NCBI GenBank assembly: GCA_963752965.1
Contig: CAVWAJ010000016.1
Coordinates: 186,001 to 250,000 of the forward strand
Direction: 5' to 3'
DNA length: 64,000 nucleotides
Source of the DNA: QHXW01 sp963752965
Lineage (GTDB): Bacteria; Acidobacteriota; Terriglobia; Bryobacterales; Bryobacteraceae
How positions within the stretch are numbered: position 1 is the stretch's first letter; each line of letters begins with the position of its first letter. The translations under genes and the position numbers were made by a program. The notes under the pieces are model-generated. The model was not told the DNA's origin and did no database searches. It saw only the letters and a list, made by a program, of their open reading frames with translations. This document shows positions 9,039-17,555 of this stretch, in pieces.

Positions 9039-12000
9039 GCATCTCGGAACTCTTCATCCGCCGGCCCATTACCACCACACTCGTCACCGCCGCGATCTTG
9101 CTGTTCGGCATTGTGGCTTACCGTTCGCTGCCGGTGAGCGATCTGCCGAATATCGATTACCCCACGATCCAGGTGAGCGCCAGCTTGCCCGGCGCCAATC
9201 CGGATACCATGGCGTCGTCGGTGGCCACTCCGCTCGAGCGCCAGTTCTCCACAATCGCTGGCATCGAGTCAATGAACTCCACCAACGGCATGGGCTACAC
9301 CAGCATCACGGTGCAGTTTGCTCTCAGCCGGAACATTGACGCCGCCGCGCAAGACGTGCAGGCGGCGATTTCAAAGGCGGCACAGCAGTTGCCGCCGAAC
9401 ATGCCCACTCCGCCTTCCTATCAAAAGGTGAATCCGGCCGACCAGCCGATCATGTACGTCGCCGTCAGTTCCCCAACGCTGCCGCTATACCAGGTGGATG
9501 AATACGCTGAAACCTTGATGGCGGAGCGTATCTCCATGGTCAGCGGCGTGGCGCAGGTGCAGGTTTACGGTTCGAAATACGCGGTCCGCGTGCAGCTCGA
9601 TCCCGATGCGTTGGCTGCGCGCGGTGTGGGTGTGGACGAGGTCCAGACGGCCATCCAGAGGGCCAATACGAACCTCCCGACGGGGACGCTGTTCGGGAGC
9701 AAGCAGTCATTCACCGTACAGTCCAACGGGCAGCTTTTCAATGCGGCCGCTTATCGTCCCGTCATCGTGGCGTATCGCAACGGAAATCCGGTGCGCCTCG
9801 GGGAGCTGGGCAACGTCATCGACAGCACTGAGAACGACAAGAGCGTGAGCTGGTTCATGGACACCCAGTCCATCGTGTTGGGCATCCAACGGCAGCCCGG
9901 AACCAACACCATTGAGGTAGTAGACGGGATCCGGCAGTTGTTGCCGCAGTTCCGCTCACAGATTCCGGCGTCGGTGAAGCTGACCATTCTCTACGATCGC
10001 TCCATCTCCATTCGCGAATCGATTGCCGACGTCAAGTTTACCCTTCTGTTGACGATCTGCCTTGTGGTACTGGTCATTTTCTTGTTCTTGCGAAACATTT
10101 CCGCCACCGCCATCCCCAGCTTTGCCGTGCCGCTGGCCATCGTGGGGACATTCGCCGCCATGTATCTGCTCGGGTACACGGTGGACAACTTGTCGTTGAT
10201 GGCGCTCACGCTCTCCGTAGGTTTCGTCGTGGACGACGCCATCGTCATGCTGGAGAACATTGTGCGGCACATGGAGCTGGGCGAGGGCCGCATGGAGGCC
10301 GCGTTGCGCGGATCGCGCGAGATCGGCTTCACCATCGTTTCCATGACGCTGTCGCTAGTCGCGGTCTTCATTCCGGTTCTGTTCTTGGGCGGGATTGTGG
10401 GCCGTCTGCTGCATGAATTCGCCGTCACCATCAGCATCGCCATTCTGGTCTCCGGATTCGTATCGCTCAGCTTGACGCCCATGCTGTGCAGCCGGTTTCT
10501 GAAGTCGCCCAAGACGAAACATGGCGCCGTTTACATGTCGTTTGAACGCTTCTTCAACGGCATGACGCATCTGTACGATCGTACGCTCCAGTCTGTGTTA
10601 CGCCATCGCCTGGCGACGGTGGCTTTCTCGGTGATCTTGCTCCTTGCCACCGGTTACCTGTTTTACGTTTTGCCGAAAGGCTTCATCCCGAGCTATGACG
10701 CGGGAAATCTGATGGGCTTTACGTTGGCGGCACAGGACATTTCGTTTGAGTCGATGAAAGAGCATCAGCACGATCTGAACAAGATCCTCCTGAGAGAGCC
10801 AGCGATCGAGAACATGATGTCCTTTACCGGCGGCGGTGGCGGGCTAGCGGGCAACACCGGTGTCTTCTTCATCACCCTCAAGCCCCGCTCGCAGCGCAGC
10901 GAGTCCGTCGACCAGTTCATCAACCGCATGCGCGGCAAGCTGTTCAGCATCCCGGGCATTCTTGCCTTCATGCAAAACCCTCCACCGATTCAGATCGGCG
11001 GCCAGCTCACCCGCGCGCCCTATCAACTGACGTTGCAAGGTACCGATCCGCAGGAGATCTATCGCTGGGAGCCGCGGATCACAGGACAGATGCGCGCGCT
11101 GCCAGGCTTTCTCGATGTCAATAGCGACTTGCAGATCGCCAGCCCGCAGGTCTTCGTGGACATCGATCGAGACAAAGCCCTGGCCCTGGGAGTGTCGCCG
11201 CAGCAAGTGCAAGACGCCCTCTATACGGCTTACGGCAGCCGACAGGTCTCGACGATATACACGCCAGCCAATGAGTATCACGTCATCGTGGAGGTCGAGC
11301 CGCAGTACCAGCGCACGCCCGAGGCGCTCTCGAAGCTTTACATCCGGTCGTCAGGCGGGCAACTTGTGCCGCTCGATACCGTCGCGAAACTGACCCGCAC
11401 CGTGGGCCCGCTCACCATTAATCACTGGGGCCAGTTGCCGGCAGTGACTGTCTCCTTCAACCTCGCGCCCGGCATGGCACTCGGAGATGCGGCCAATGCG
11501 GTGGATGACATGCTCCGCAAAATGCGGCTGCCCGCCACCATCACCACCAATTTCCATGGCACCGTGGAAGCGTTCCAAAATTCCTTCCGCGGATTGACGA
11601 TTCTGCTGGTGGTTGCGGTGCTGGTGATCTACATAGTTCTGGGCATTCTGTATGAGAGCTTGATCCATCCCCTGACGATTCTGTCCGGTCTGCCTCCGGC
11701 CATGTTCGGCGCCTTATTGACGCTCAAGATCTTCCATCTGGAGATCGATCTTTACGCGTTCGTCGGCCTGATCATGCTGTTCGGCATTGTTAAGAAGAAC
11801 GCCATCATGATGATCGATTTTGCGCTCGAAGCCCAGCGCAAGGAAGGGAAGAAGCCGCTCGACGCCATCTACGAAGGCTGCCTGTTGCGCTTCCGGCCAA
11901 TCATGATGACTACGCTGGCCGCGCTGTTCGGCACGCTGCCCATTGCGCTGGGCGCCGGCGCTGGTGCCGAATCGCGGCGTCCACTCGGCCTGGCAGTGGT

Positions 12001-12148
12001 CGGTGGGCTTCTGGTCTCGCAGTTGCTGACGCTCTACATCACACCGGTGATCTATCTCTATATGGAAGCCTTCCAGGCTTGGCTGCGCCGCCGGAAGGGC
12101 GGCCCTCTGGAGATCGGCCCCACGCCGGTGGAAGCCATGCTGCGGTAA
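9035..12148 (+). CDS. RND efflux transporter permease (AcrB/MdtB-like, HAE1 group)
   Basis: The inner-membrane proton-driven pump, 1037 residues. It begins with the typical FIRRPITTTLVTAAILLFG first transmembrane segment. It has two large periplasmic loops and two blocks of membrane helices, including the GFVVDDAIVMLENIVRHMELG region that carries the paired proton-relay Asp residues (VVDDAI) in helix 4. The second half repeats the architecture (FVGLIMLFGIVKKNAIMMID). Length is normal and no frameshift is seen. It starts at a GTG overlapping the adaptor gene. A terminator-like hairpin about 150 bases downstream (12299-12339) may close the unit. Confidence 0.95.
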   Translation: MSISELFIRRPITTTLVTAAILLFGIVAYRSLPVSDLPNIDYPTIQVSASLPGANPDTMASSVATPLERQFSTIAGIESMNSTNGMGYTSITVQFALSRNIDAAAQDVQAAISKAAQQLPPNMPTPPSYQKVNPADQPIMYVAVSSPTLPLYQVDEYAETLMAERISMVSGVAQVQVYGSKYAVRVQLDPDALAARGVGVDEVQTAIQRANTNLPTGTLFGSKQSFTVQSNGQLFNAAAYRPVIVAYRNGNPVRLGELGNVIDSTENDKSVSWFMDTQSIVLGIQRQPGTNTIEVVDGIRQLLPQFRSQIPASVKLTILYDRSISIRESIADVKFTLLLTICLVVLVIFLFLRNISATAIPSFAVPLAIVGTFAAMYLLGYTVDNLSLMALTLSVGFVVDDAIVMLENIVRHMELGEGRMEAALRGSREIGFTIVSMTLSLVAVFIPVLFLGGIVGRLLHEFAVTISIAILVSGFVSLSLTPMLCSRFLKSPKTKHGAVYMSFERFFNGMTHLYDRTLQSVLRHRLATVAFSVILLLATGYLFYVLPKGFIPSYDAGNLMGFTLAAQDISFESMKEHQHDLNKILLREPAIENMMSFTGGGGGLAGNTGVFFITLKPRSQRSESVDQFINRMRGKLFSIPGILAFMQNPPPIQIGGQLTRAPYQLTLQGTDPQEIYRWEPRITGQMRALPGFLDVNSDLQIASPQVFVDIDRDKALALGVSPQQVQDALYTAYGSRQVSTIYTPANEYHVIVEVEPQYQRTPEALSKLYIRSSGGQLVPLDTVAKLTRTVGPLTINHWGQLPAVTVSFNLAPGMALGDAANAVDDMLRKMRLPATITTNFHGTVEAFQNSFRGLTILLVVAVLVIYIVLGILYESLIHPLTILSGLPPAMFGALLTLKIFHLEIDLYAFVGLIMLFGIVKKNAIMMIDFALEAQRKEGKKPLDAIYEGCLLRFRPIMMTTLAALFGTLPIALGAGAGAESRRPLGLAVVGGLLVSQLLTLYITPVIYLYMEAFQAWLRRRKGGPLEIGPTPVEAMLR

Positions 12149-12247
12149 CCTCGCGCAATTCGCTCGCGGTGGCGAAACGGCCGAGTCTCCCCGTGGCACA
12201 TTTTAGGTGGCCCGATTCGCGCTAGCGGCCCCCCGCTGCGTTTTGGG

Positions 12248-12253
12248 TATAAT
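12248..12253 (+). promoter_or_regulatory. Consensus -10 TATAAT upstream of the cold-shock gene
   Basis: A perfect TATAAT lies 136 bases before the cold-shock ATG. The -35 position (about 12225-12230) is GC-rich and poor. If used, transcription would begin near 12260 and give a leader of about 130 nucleotides that includes the hairpin at 12299-12339. Confidence 0.5.
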
Positions 12254-12298
12254 GAGGGGGCATTTGACTCTTACCGTCTTTCAGCGAGATCTAAGAAC

Positions 12299-12339
12299 GG
12301 GGGTTGCGCGTGTGTAACCGCGGCCCCCTTTTCTTTTTT
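12299..12339 (+). terminator. Rho-independent terminator-like hairpin inside the cold-shock leader
   Basis: GGGGGTTGCG (12299-12308) pairs with CGCGGCCCCC (12319-12328) through ten base pairs, two of them G-T, around a ten-base loop. It is followed by a T-rich run, TTTTCTTTTTT (12329-12339). This is the strongest intrinsic-terminator shape seen in the window. It lies downstream of the RND pump gene and also between TATAAT (12248) and the cold-shock ATG (12390), so it may be the RND terminator, an attenuator, or both. Confidence 0.7.
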
Positions 12340-12389
12340 GGAAGGCTGGTTAGGAGTTCCGACTGCAATACAGTGGAAAAAGGAAGCAC

Positions 12390-12596
12390 ATGAAAGAAAA
12401 AGGCACAGTGAAATGGTTTAACGCAGCCAAGGGCTACGGATTTATTCAGCGCGAGAATGGCGAGGATGTGTTCGTGCACTTCTCAGCCATTCAGTCAGAC
12501 GGGTATCGCAGTCTCGAAGAAGGCGCGAAAGTCGAGTTCGAAGTGACCAAAGGTCCGAAAGGGCTGCAAGCGGCGAATGTGACGGTAGGCGGCTGA
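12390..12596 (+). CDS. Cold-shock domain protein (CspA family)
   Basis: A 68-residue single-stranded nucleic-acid-binding protein made of one OB-fold cold-shock domain. RNP1 (KGYGFI, residues 14-19) and RNP2 (VFVHFS, about 28-33) are intact, and the KGTVKWFN start is canonical. AAGGAAG just upstream of the ATG is a good ribosome-binding site. Family members melt RNA secondary structure and can act as antiterminators. The translation initiation factor gene infA follows 77 bases later on the same strand. The terminator-like hairpin in the leader suggests attenuation, but this is inference. Confidence 0.95.
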   Translation: MKEKGTVKWFNAAKGYGFIQRENGEDVFVHFSAIQSDGYRSLEEGAKVEFEVTKGPKGLQAANVTVGG

Positions 12597-12623
12597 GCGG
12601 CTGGTCCCGCCTCAAGTTCGCAT

Positions 12624-12652
12624 GAACCGGCGGGCGGCCTGCTCGCCGGTTC
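12624..12652 (+). terminator. GC-rich hairpin between the cold-shock gene and infA
   Basis: GAACCGGCG (12624-12632) and CGCCGGTTC (12644-12652) form a perfect nine-base-pair stem with an eleven-base loop. No T-run follows, so it may be a weak terminator, an mRNA-stability element or a processing site that sets infA expression apart from the upstream gene. Confidence 0.45.
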
Positions 12653-12673
12653 CCGAATACCTGAAAGGATTGG

Positions 12674-12892
12674 ATGAGTAAGGAAGACAATATTGAAGTC
12701 ACCGGAGTGGTGTTGGAGAAGTTTCCCAGCGGATTGTTCAGCGTACAGCTTGATCATAATCGTGTCGTGCTGGCGCATTTAGCCGGCCGCCTGCGGCGCA
12801 ACCGAATCCGCGTATTGGCTGGGGACCGCGTCACCCTCGAGCTTTCCCCTTACGATCTCACCAAGGGCCGGATCACCTTCCGTCACCGATAG
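12674..12892 (+). CDS. infA: Translation initiation factor IF-1
   Basis: A 72-residue OB-fold protein that binds the 30S A-site during initiation. MSKEDNIEVTGVV, HLAGRLRRNRIRVLAGDRV and the closing DLTKGRITFRHR are hallmarks of IF-1. Its usual partners in ribosomal-protein operons (secY, map, rpmJ) are absent. It stands alone behind a cold-shock gene, so this may be one of several copies; that is inference. GAAAGGATTGG precedes the ATG and supplies a ribosome-binding site. Confidence 0.95.
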   Translation: MSKEDNIEVTGVVLEKFPSGLFSVQLDHNRVVLAHLAGRLRRNRIRVLAGDRVTLELSPYDLTKGRITFRHR

Positions 12893-12976
12893 CGCCGCTT
12901 CTCCCGATCAGCTACCCCACCACAAATTCTGAGAAAGATTCGGCCTCCGCCTGACTAAGTTTGGCGGTTCTCCCCT

Positions 12977-14104
12977 ATGCCGAAGATCTTGTTTGTTCTG
13001 GGTACCCGGCCCGAAGCCGTCAAGTTGTGTCCTGTTTTGCTTCACATGCGCCGCCGGACGCAGAACTTCGAGGTGCGCGTTTGCGTCACGGCGCAGCATC
13101 GTTCCATGTTGGACCAGGTATTGTCCGCGTTTGGGGTCACCCCGGAATACGATCTGGACGTGATGCAGCCGGCGCAGACGCTCTCTCAATCCACGGCCCG
13201 AATGATGGCGGCGCTCGAGCCAGTGGTCAGCGAGGAGCGGCCCGACATGGTGGTGGTGCAGGGTGACACCACTACCACGCTCTGTGGCGCTCTGGCGGCG
13301 TTCTATTGCAAGGTTCCCGTGGGCCACGTGGAAGCGGGGCTTCGGACGGGCGATCCATGGCAGCCGTTTCCCGAGGAAATGAACCGCGTCCTGACTACGC
13401 GCATGACGCAGTTGCACTTTGCCGCGACTGAAGGAGCCGCGCGTAATCTGGAGACAGAAGGCATCGGGCGGGCTCATATCCACGTTACGGGTAACTCCGG
13501 CATCGATGCCGTGTTGCACGTGAAGGCCGGTCTCGAAAAGGGAACTCTGCGCGGAGCGGAGTGGCCGCAGTTGGATAGCGCAAAGAAGCTGATCGTCGTT
13601 ACCGCCCATCGCCGCGAGAGCTTTGGGGACGGCTTCGAAAACATTTGCGCTGCCCTGGCTGAATTGGCCCAGCGCGACGGTGTGCAGATCGTTTATCCCG
13701 TGCACCGCAACCCGAACGTTCTCGATCCGGTCAAGCGCAAGTTGGCGAATCTGGCTAATGTGTTTCTTGTGCCACCCCTCGACTACGTTCCTTTCGTCGA
13801 TTTGATGTGCCGCGCCTATCTTCTGATTTCCGACTCTGGCGGCGTGCAGGAGGAAGCACCGTCGCTCGGGAAGCCGATCCTGGTATTGCGCGATAAGACC
13901 GAGCGGCCGGAAGCCGTCGAGGCCGCAACGGCAAAGCTGGTCGGCACCGACCCGGCGAAAATCGTGAGCGAAGCCAGCCTGTTGCTCGATAATTCGTACG
14001 AATACGCACAATGTTCACGCGTTCACAATCCTTACGGCGACGGGTGCGCGAGCACCCGGATTGGCGATGCAATCCATTCATTCTTCGAAGCCAAGCAGGG
14101 ATAA
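12977..14104 (+). CDS. wecB: UDP-N-acetylglucosamine 2-epimerase (non-hydrolysing)
   Basis: A cytoplasmic enzyme that interconverts UDP-GlcNAc and UDP-ManNAc for surface polysaccharide synthesis. The N-terminal GTRPEAVK motif (about residues 9-16), QGDTTT (about 95), HVEAGLRTG (about 116), the PFPEEMNR motif and the C-terminal SDSGGVQEEAPSLGKP are all typical of WecB/MnaA. The 375-residue length is normal. There is no epimerase operon around it. gmd at 46826 and the ABC ATPase at 2072 are the only other surface-polysaccharide genes in the window. Confidence 0.93.
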   Translation: MPKILFVLGTRPEAVKLCPVLLHMRRRTQNFEVRVCVTAQHRSMLDQVLSAFGVTPEYDLDVMQPAQTLSQSTARMMAALEPVVSEERPDMVVVQGDTTTTLCGALAAFYCKVPVGHVEAGLRTGDPWQPFPEEMNRVLTTRMTQLHFAATEGAARNLETEGIGRAHIHVTGNSGIDAVLHVKAGLEKGTLRGAEWPQLDSAKKLIVVTAHRRESFGDGFENICAALAELAQRDGVQIVYPVHRNPNVLDPVKRKLANLANVFLVPPLDYVPFVDLMCRAYLLISDSGGVQEEAPSLGKPILVLRDKTERPEAVEAATAKLVGTDPAKIVSEASLLLDNSYEYAQCSRVHNPYGDGCASTRIGDAIHSFFEAKQG

Positions 14105-14165
14105 ATCGAGTTCCCAAGTGTCACTTACCGGCGATCACGGCAGGGGCGCGGACCCTCCGGCCGGA

Positions 14166-14171
14166 TATAAT
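14166..14171 (+). promoter_or_regulatory. -10 hexamer TATAAT just before the AAA+/receiver gene
   Basis: A perfect TATAAT ends twelve bases before the ATG at 14184, which would leave a leader of about six bases. No Shine-Dalgarno sequence is visible in that space. This supports the ATG at 14184 over the TTG at 14061, which would overlap wecB by 44 bases. Confidence 0.5.
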
Positions 14172-14183
14172 AAGAACAGCCCT

Positions 14184-15632
14184 ATGGTGGACCGAACCAA
14201 AAATCCGCAGCCCCCCGCGCGGCCCAGGAAGCAGCCGGTGGAGCCGGCGGAAAACCTGACGGCTATTCTTGCGCAGAAAGTGGTGGGGCAGCCCGCGGCC
14301 ACGCGCGTTATCGTTCCGTACATCCAGATGTTTCAGGCTGGCCTCGCGCCTGAAGGGAGACCAGTCGGCGTGTTTCTGCTGCTGGGACCGACAGGAACCG
14401 GCAAGACCAAGACGGTCGAGGCGCTGGCGGAAATTCTTCACGGCAGCGAGAAGAACGTTCTAAAAGTCGACTGCGGCGAGTTCCAGATGGAGCACGAGGT
14501 GGCCAAGCTGATCGGCGCCCCACCCGGATACTTGGGTCACCGTGAAACGCAGCCCATGCTGACGCAGCAGAAGCTGAATGGCGTAACGAGCGATCGCTGC
14601 GGCCTTTCACTCGTGCTATTCGACGAAATCGAAAAAGCGGCGCCGTCGCTCACCCGTTTGCTGCTGGGCGTGCTGGACAAAGGTGTTTTGCGTCTAGGCG
14701 ATAATTCGACGGTAAATTTCGAAAAAAGCCTCGTGTTCTTGACGAGCAACCTGGGTGCGCGGGAGATGATGAAGGAGATCAATCCCGACTTCGGTTTTGG
14801 GGCGGGCGCGGGAATGGAGCGGCCGGACCTGACCAGCAAGCTGCAGAACATCGCGCTGGTGGCGGTGCGGAAGAAATTCTCACCGGAATTTGTGAACCGC
14901 CTCGACTGCGTGATCACCTACCAGCCGTTGAACCCGGAGTCCCTATCGGCGATTCTGGACCACCAGATCTCCGATTTGCAGAACCACGTCAACACCAGGC
15001 TGGGGCCGCGCTGTTTCACCATCGAAGTTCCTTTCGAGACCCGGCAGTGGCTGTTGCGCAAGGGAACCAGCCCGGAATACGGCGCTCGCGAGCTGAACCG
15101 TACGATTCACCGTAATCTCACGCAGCCGCTGGCCACGATGGTGGCGACGGGCCAGGTGGATCCAGGTTCGCGCGTGCGCGTCGAAGCCGCCGAAGACGGA
15201 GAAACGCTGGTATTGCGCACGACCGGTCCGGACGAAGCCGAGATCCCGGCGCATCCCACGGTCCTGCTGGTGGACGATAATCGCGACCTGCTGCATTTCC
15301 TTGAGCGGTTGATGGCGGAGGCGGGATGGAAGCTGCTGACCGCTGAATCCGCGAACGGCGCTCGCAAGCTGCTGAATTCGGAAAAGCCGAACGCCGCTCT
15401 GTTGGACTATATGCTGCCCGATGGCAACGGTGTAGAGCTGGGGGTGCAGTTACGGCAGAGCGTGCCGCGCATGCAGGTAATCGTAATGACCGGCTCGGTG
15501 TTGCCGCCCGAAGAAGAAGCGATCTGCGAAGAGCACGATTTCCCGGTTCTGCGCAAACCGTTTCTGGCCTCCGACGTCATGAACCAGATCCGCAGCCGGC
15601 TGACGCCCGCGGCCGGAGCCGGCGGACGGTAA
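14184..15632 (+). CDS. Single-ring Clp/Hsp100-type AAA+ ATPase fused to a C-terminal response-regulator receiver domain
   Basis: A 482-residue fusion. Residues 25-350 match the second ATPase ring (D2) of ClpB/ClpC: VVGQPAAT, Walker A GPTGTGKT (68-75), Walker B LVLFDEIEKA (D147, E148), sensor region FLTSNLG, FSPEFVNRLD with the arginine finger, and a small domain with GTSPEYGARELNR. There is no N-domain or first ring. Residues 360-475 are a complete receiver domain: acidic pair D364/D365, phospho-acceptor D408 in LLDYMLPDG, T436 and K458. All key receiver residues are present, so phosphorylation by a histidine kinase is plausible, but none is encoded nearby. The fusion suggests a phospho-controlled remodelling ATPase. 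Whether it works with a protease such as ClpP cannot be seen. Confidence 0.88.
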   Translation: MVDRTKNPQPPARPRKQPVEPAENLTAILAQKVVGQPAATRVIVPYIQMFQAGLAPEGRPVGVFLLLGPTGTGKTKTVEALAEILHGSEKNVLKVDCGEFQMEHEVAKLIGAPPGYLGHRETQPMLTQQKLNGVTSDRCGLSLVLFDEIEKAAPSLTRLLLGVLDKGVLRLGDNSTVNFEKSLVFLTSNLGAREMMKEINPDFGFGAGAGMERPDLTSKLQNIALVAVRKKFSPEFVNRLDCVITYQPLNPESLSAILDHQISDLQNHVNTRLGPRCFTIEVPFETRQWLLRKGTSPEYGARELNRTIHRNLTQPLATMVATGQVDPGSRVRVEAAEDGETLVLRTTGPDEAEIPAHPTVLLVDDNRDLLHFLERLMAEAGWKLLTAESANGARKLLNSEKPNAALLDYMLPDGNGVELGVQLRQSVPRMQVIVMTGSVLPPEEEAICEEHDFPVLRKPFLASDVMNQIRSRLTPAAGAGGR

Positions 15633-15640
15633 AGCACGAT

Positions 15641-16561
15641 TCAGAGCGAGCAGACGGCCAGGATGGAATTGCCGTCCGCCCCGCGCATCTCTTCCAATAT
15701 TTTCAAGCCGGCGTGTTTCGTGAGCAGCCAGCGGAATGATTCTGGCGTGCAGGTGTAGCGGAAATTCAGCAGAATCCGTTCGCCCCTCGGCAGCGTGTGC
15801 GCGCCCGGAAGCGCCAGGGTGAGATCGCGGTCCGCGCGGAAAAAGCGCGTGATCAAATGCAGCCCTGCGTGGCGCTCGTCGCGCTTGTGCTCGAAACGCA
15901 GCTCGCCGTCTTCCTCTGCAATTCCCGCCGTGGCCAGAGGCGCCATGGCAAAGCACCGGACCAGCGGATCTTCACCCCGCGCGAGCATCGCCTCGTGAGA
16001 ACTCTCCACATCGATGATCAAGCGATCGCCCTCGTGCATGCACTCCGCCAGATGCCGGACCTGGTCGAGGGGGTCGAAGCCTCCCAGAGTATTGCCCGCC
16101 ATTACGAAAATCTTCGGAGACTCAGCGGCATCGGCCGCCAGCACCAGGTGCATGGGACTCGAAATATCAGCCTTGATCCCCATGGTTTCGATTTCCGCGT
16201 CTTCCGCCGCGGAGCAAGCCAGCTCGAGCAGAGTCTGGCTGGCGTCCACCGGGAAATACTTCACGGCGCGGCGAGCGGGCTCCAGAAGTTCGATGAGCAT
16301 CCGGTCCTTCACGCCATCGCCCGCGCCAAGGCTGATCACAGAGGCAGGGCCATCCCCGGTCGCGAGCTTGAGGGTACTGTGGGCAAGGCCTTCCCAGCAG
16401 TGGCGGAGACCAGCCGTGGCTGAATTCTGTGAGAGATCGAGCCACGCCCGGACGGAGCGCGGAAACCAATAGAAGAACTTCTCCGGCAGATCACGCGCCT
16501 CGATTGACTCCACGAACTCTTGCGCGATTTCCGCCTCGGTGAGGAAAACCTCGATATTCAT
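15641..16561 (-). CDS. EgtD-like SAM-dependent methyltransferase (histidine-specific methyltransferase domain)
   Basis: A 306-residue protein resembling the EgtD/Methyltransf_33 family, whose best-known member trimethylates histidine in ergothioneine synthesis. The SAM-binding motif is SLGAGDG (78-84), followed by FPVDAS and MAGNTLGGF, which take the place of the VPVDVS and FPGSTIGNF segments of EgtD. No egtB sulfoxide synthase or other ergothioneine gene is present. It converges on the AAA+/receiver gene with eight bases between the stops. Family assignment is moderately secure; histidine as substrate is not established. Confidence 0.7.
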   Translation of the reverse strand: MNIEVFLTEAEIAQEFVESIEARDLPEKFFYWFPRSVRAWLDLSQNSATAGLRHCWEGLAHSTLKLATGDGPASVISLGAGDGVKDRMLIELLEPARRAVKYFPVDASQTLLELACSAAEDAEIETMGIKADISSPMHLVLAADAAESPKIFVMAGNTLGGFDPLDQVRHLAECMHEGDRLIIDVESSHEAMLARGEDPLVRCFAMAPLATAGIAEEDGELRFEHKRDERHAGLHLITRFFRADRDLTLALPGAHTLPRGERILLNFRYTCTPESFRWLLTKHAGLKILEEMRGADGNSILAVCSL

Positions 16562-16770
16562 AAATGGGGGACTGCTACCAGTGTAATGCGCGCGGCACCA
16601 ACGGTGGGGTTCGCTTGTCTTGCGGTTCGGTTACGCACATTTCCCGGAGAAAAATGAACCCACACTCCAAACTGGAGGCGCAAAATAGCTACACTAGGAA
16701 ATTCCCCAACCATCAGGGAGCCGCTGCGCGATGGGGGGATACTCACGAGTTTCGAAGGAGTGAAAAACAC

Positions 16771-17457
16771 ATGCGATTGCAAGTTGCTCTACTGATAACG
16801 CTGGCCGCCAGCTCCGTCGTGCTGGCCAAAGAGAAGAACAAGACCGCGGAGCGCCTGGACGATGCCGCCTCGGTGATCTCCGAGATTATGGAGACGTCCG
16901 ATAAGGGCATCCCGCAAGATCTGTTGGATAAGTCCCAATGCATCGTCATTGTCCCGGGTCTGAAAAAGGGCGCGTTCATCGTCGGCGGCAAGTACGGGAA
17001 GGGTTTCGTGAACTGCCGCAAGGAAGATGGGCAGGGATGGACTGCGCCAGCCGCTATTCGAGTGGAAGGAGGCAGCTTCGGATTTCAGATTGGCGGCGCC
17101 GAGACCGACGTCGTACTGCTGGTTATGAATGAGCGCGGTATGAAAAAGCTGCTGACGAGCAAGTTCACTTTGGGTGCGGAAGGCGAAGTGGCCGCGGGAC
17201 CAGTGGGCCGCAACGCTACGGCGGAGACCGACGCGTTGATGCACGCCGAGATCCTCTCGTGGTCCCGCTCGCGTGGTGTGTTCGCCGGCGTTTCGCTGCA
17301 AGGTGCGACGCTCCGCCCAGATGCGGACGACAACAAGGAACTCTACGGCCAGGCCTATGAGAACCAGGACATTTTGAACGGAAAGGTGCCCGCGCCTCCC
17401 GCGGCGGCCAAGCTGAATTCGCTATTGAACAAGTATTCAGCGAAGAAAACGTCGTAA
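16771..17457 (+). CDS. Exported SYLF-domain (Ysc84-like) lipid-binding protein
   Basis: A 228-residue protein with a signal peptide (about residues 1-19, ending VVLAK). It is followed by the SYLF/Ysc84 domain, whose bacterial members are periplasmic and thought to bind lipids: SQCIVIVPGLKKGAFIVGGKYGKG, GGSFGFQIGGAETDVVLLVMNE and SRSRGVFAGVSLQGA are typical. The ATG at 16771 is chosen because GAAGGAG lies nine bases upstream and it gives a clean signal peptide; the frame is open further upstream but without such support. A hairpin at 17486-17511 follows the stop. A TACACT element at 16690 could be its -10. Confidence 0.88.
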   Translation: MRLQVALLITLAASSVVLAKEKNKTAERLDDAASVISEIMETSDKGIPQDLLDKSQCIVIVPGLKKGAFIVGGKYGKGFVNCRKEDGQGWTAPAAIRVEGGSFGFQIGGAETDVVLLVMNERGMKKLLTSKFTLGAEGEVAAGPVGRNATAETDALMHAEILSWSRSRGVFAGVSLQGATLRPDADDNKELYGQAYENQDILNGKVPAPPAAAKLNSLLNKYSAKKTS

Positions 17458-17485
17458 GGCCGTTTCTGCACCGGTGAATTCCTGG

Positions 17486-17520
17486 GGCGGGTGAAGCGAT
17501 CCTCACCCGCCTCGCCTTTC
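17486..17520 (+). terminator. Intrinsic terminator after the SYLF gene
   Basis: GGCGGGTGA (17486-17494) and TCACCCGCC (17503-17511) make a perfect nine-base-pair stem with an eight-base loop, followed by TCGCCTTTC. The T-run is weak. Its place 29 bases after the SYLF stop and before the tyrS promoter supports a terminator. Confidence 0.6.
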
Positions 17521-17543
17521 TCGTTCCCCTGCTGCGCGGCCCG

Positions 17544-17549
17544 TACAAT
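17544..17549 (+). promoter_or_regulatory. -10 hexamer TACAAT, six bases before the tyrS GTG
   Basis: TACAAT ends six bases before the GTG start of tyrS, the spacing expected if transcription begins on the start codon. No Shine-Dalgarno sequence lies between them and no clear -35 is seen. Confidence 0.5.
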
Positions 17550-17555
17550 AAAACT

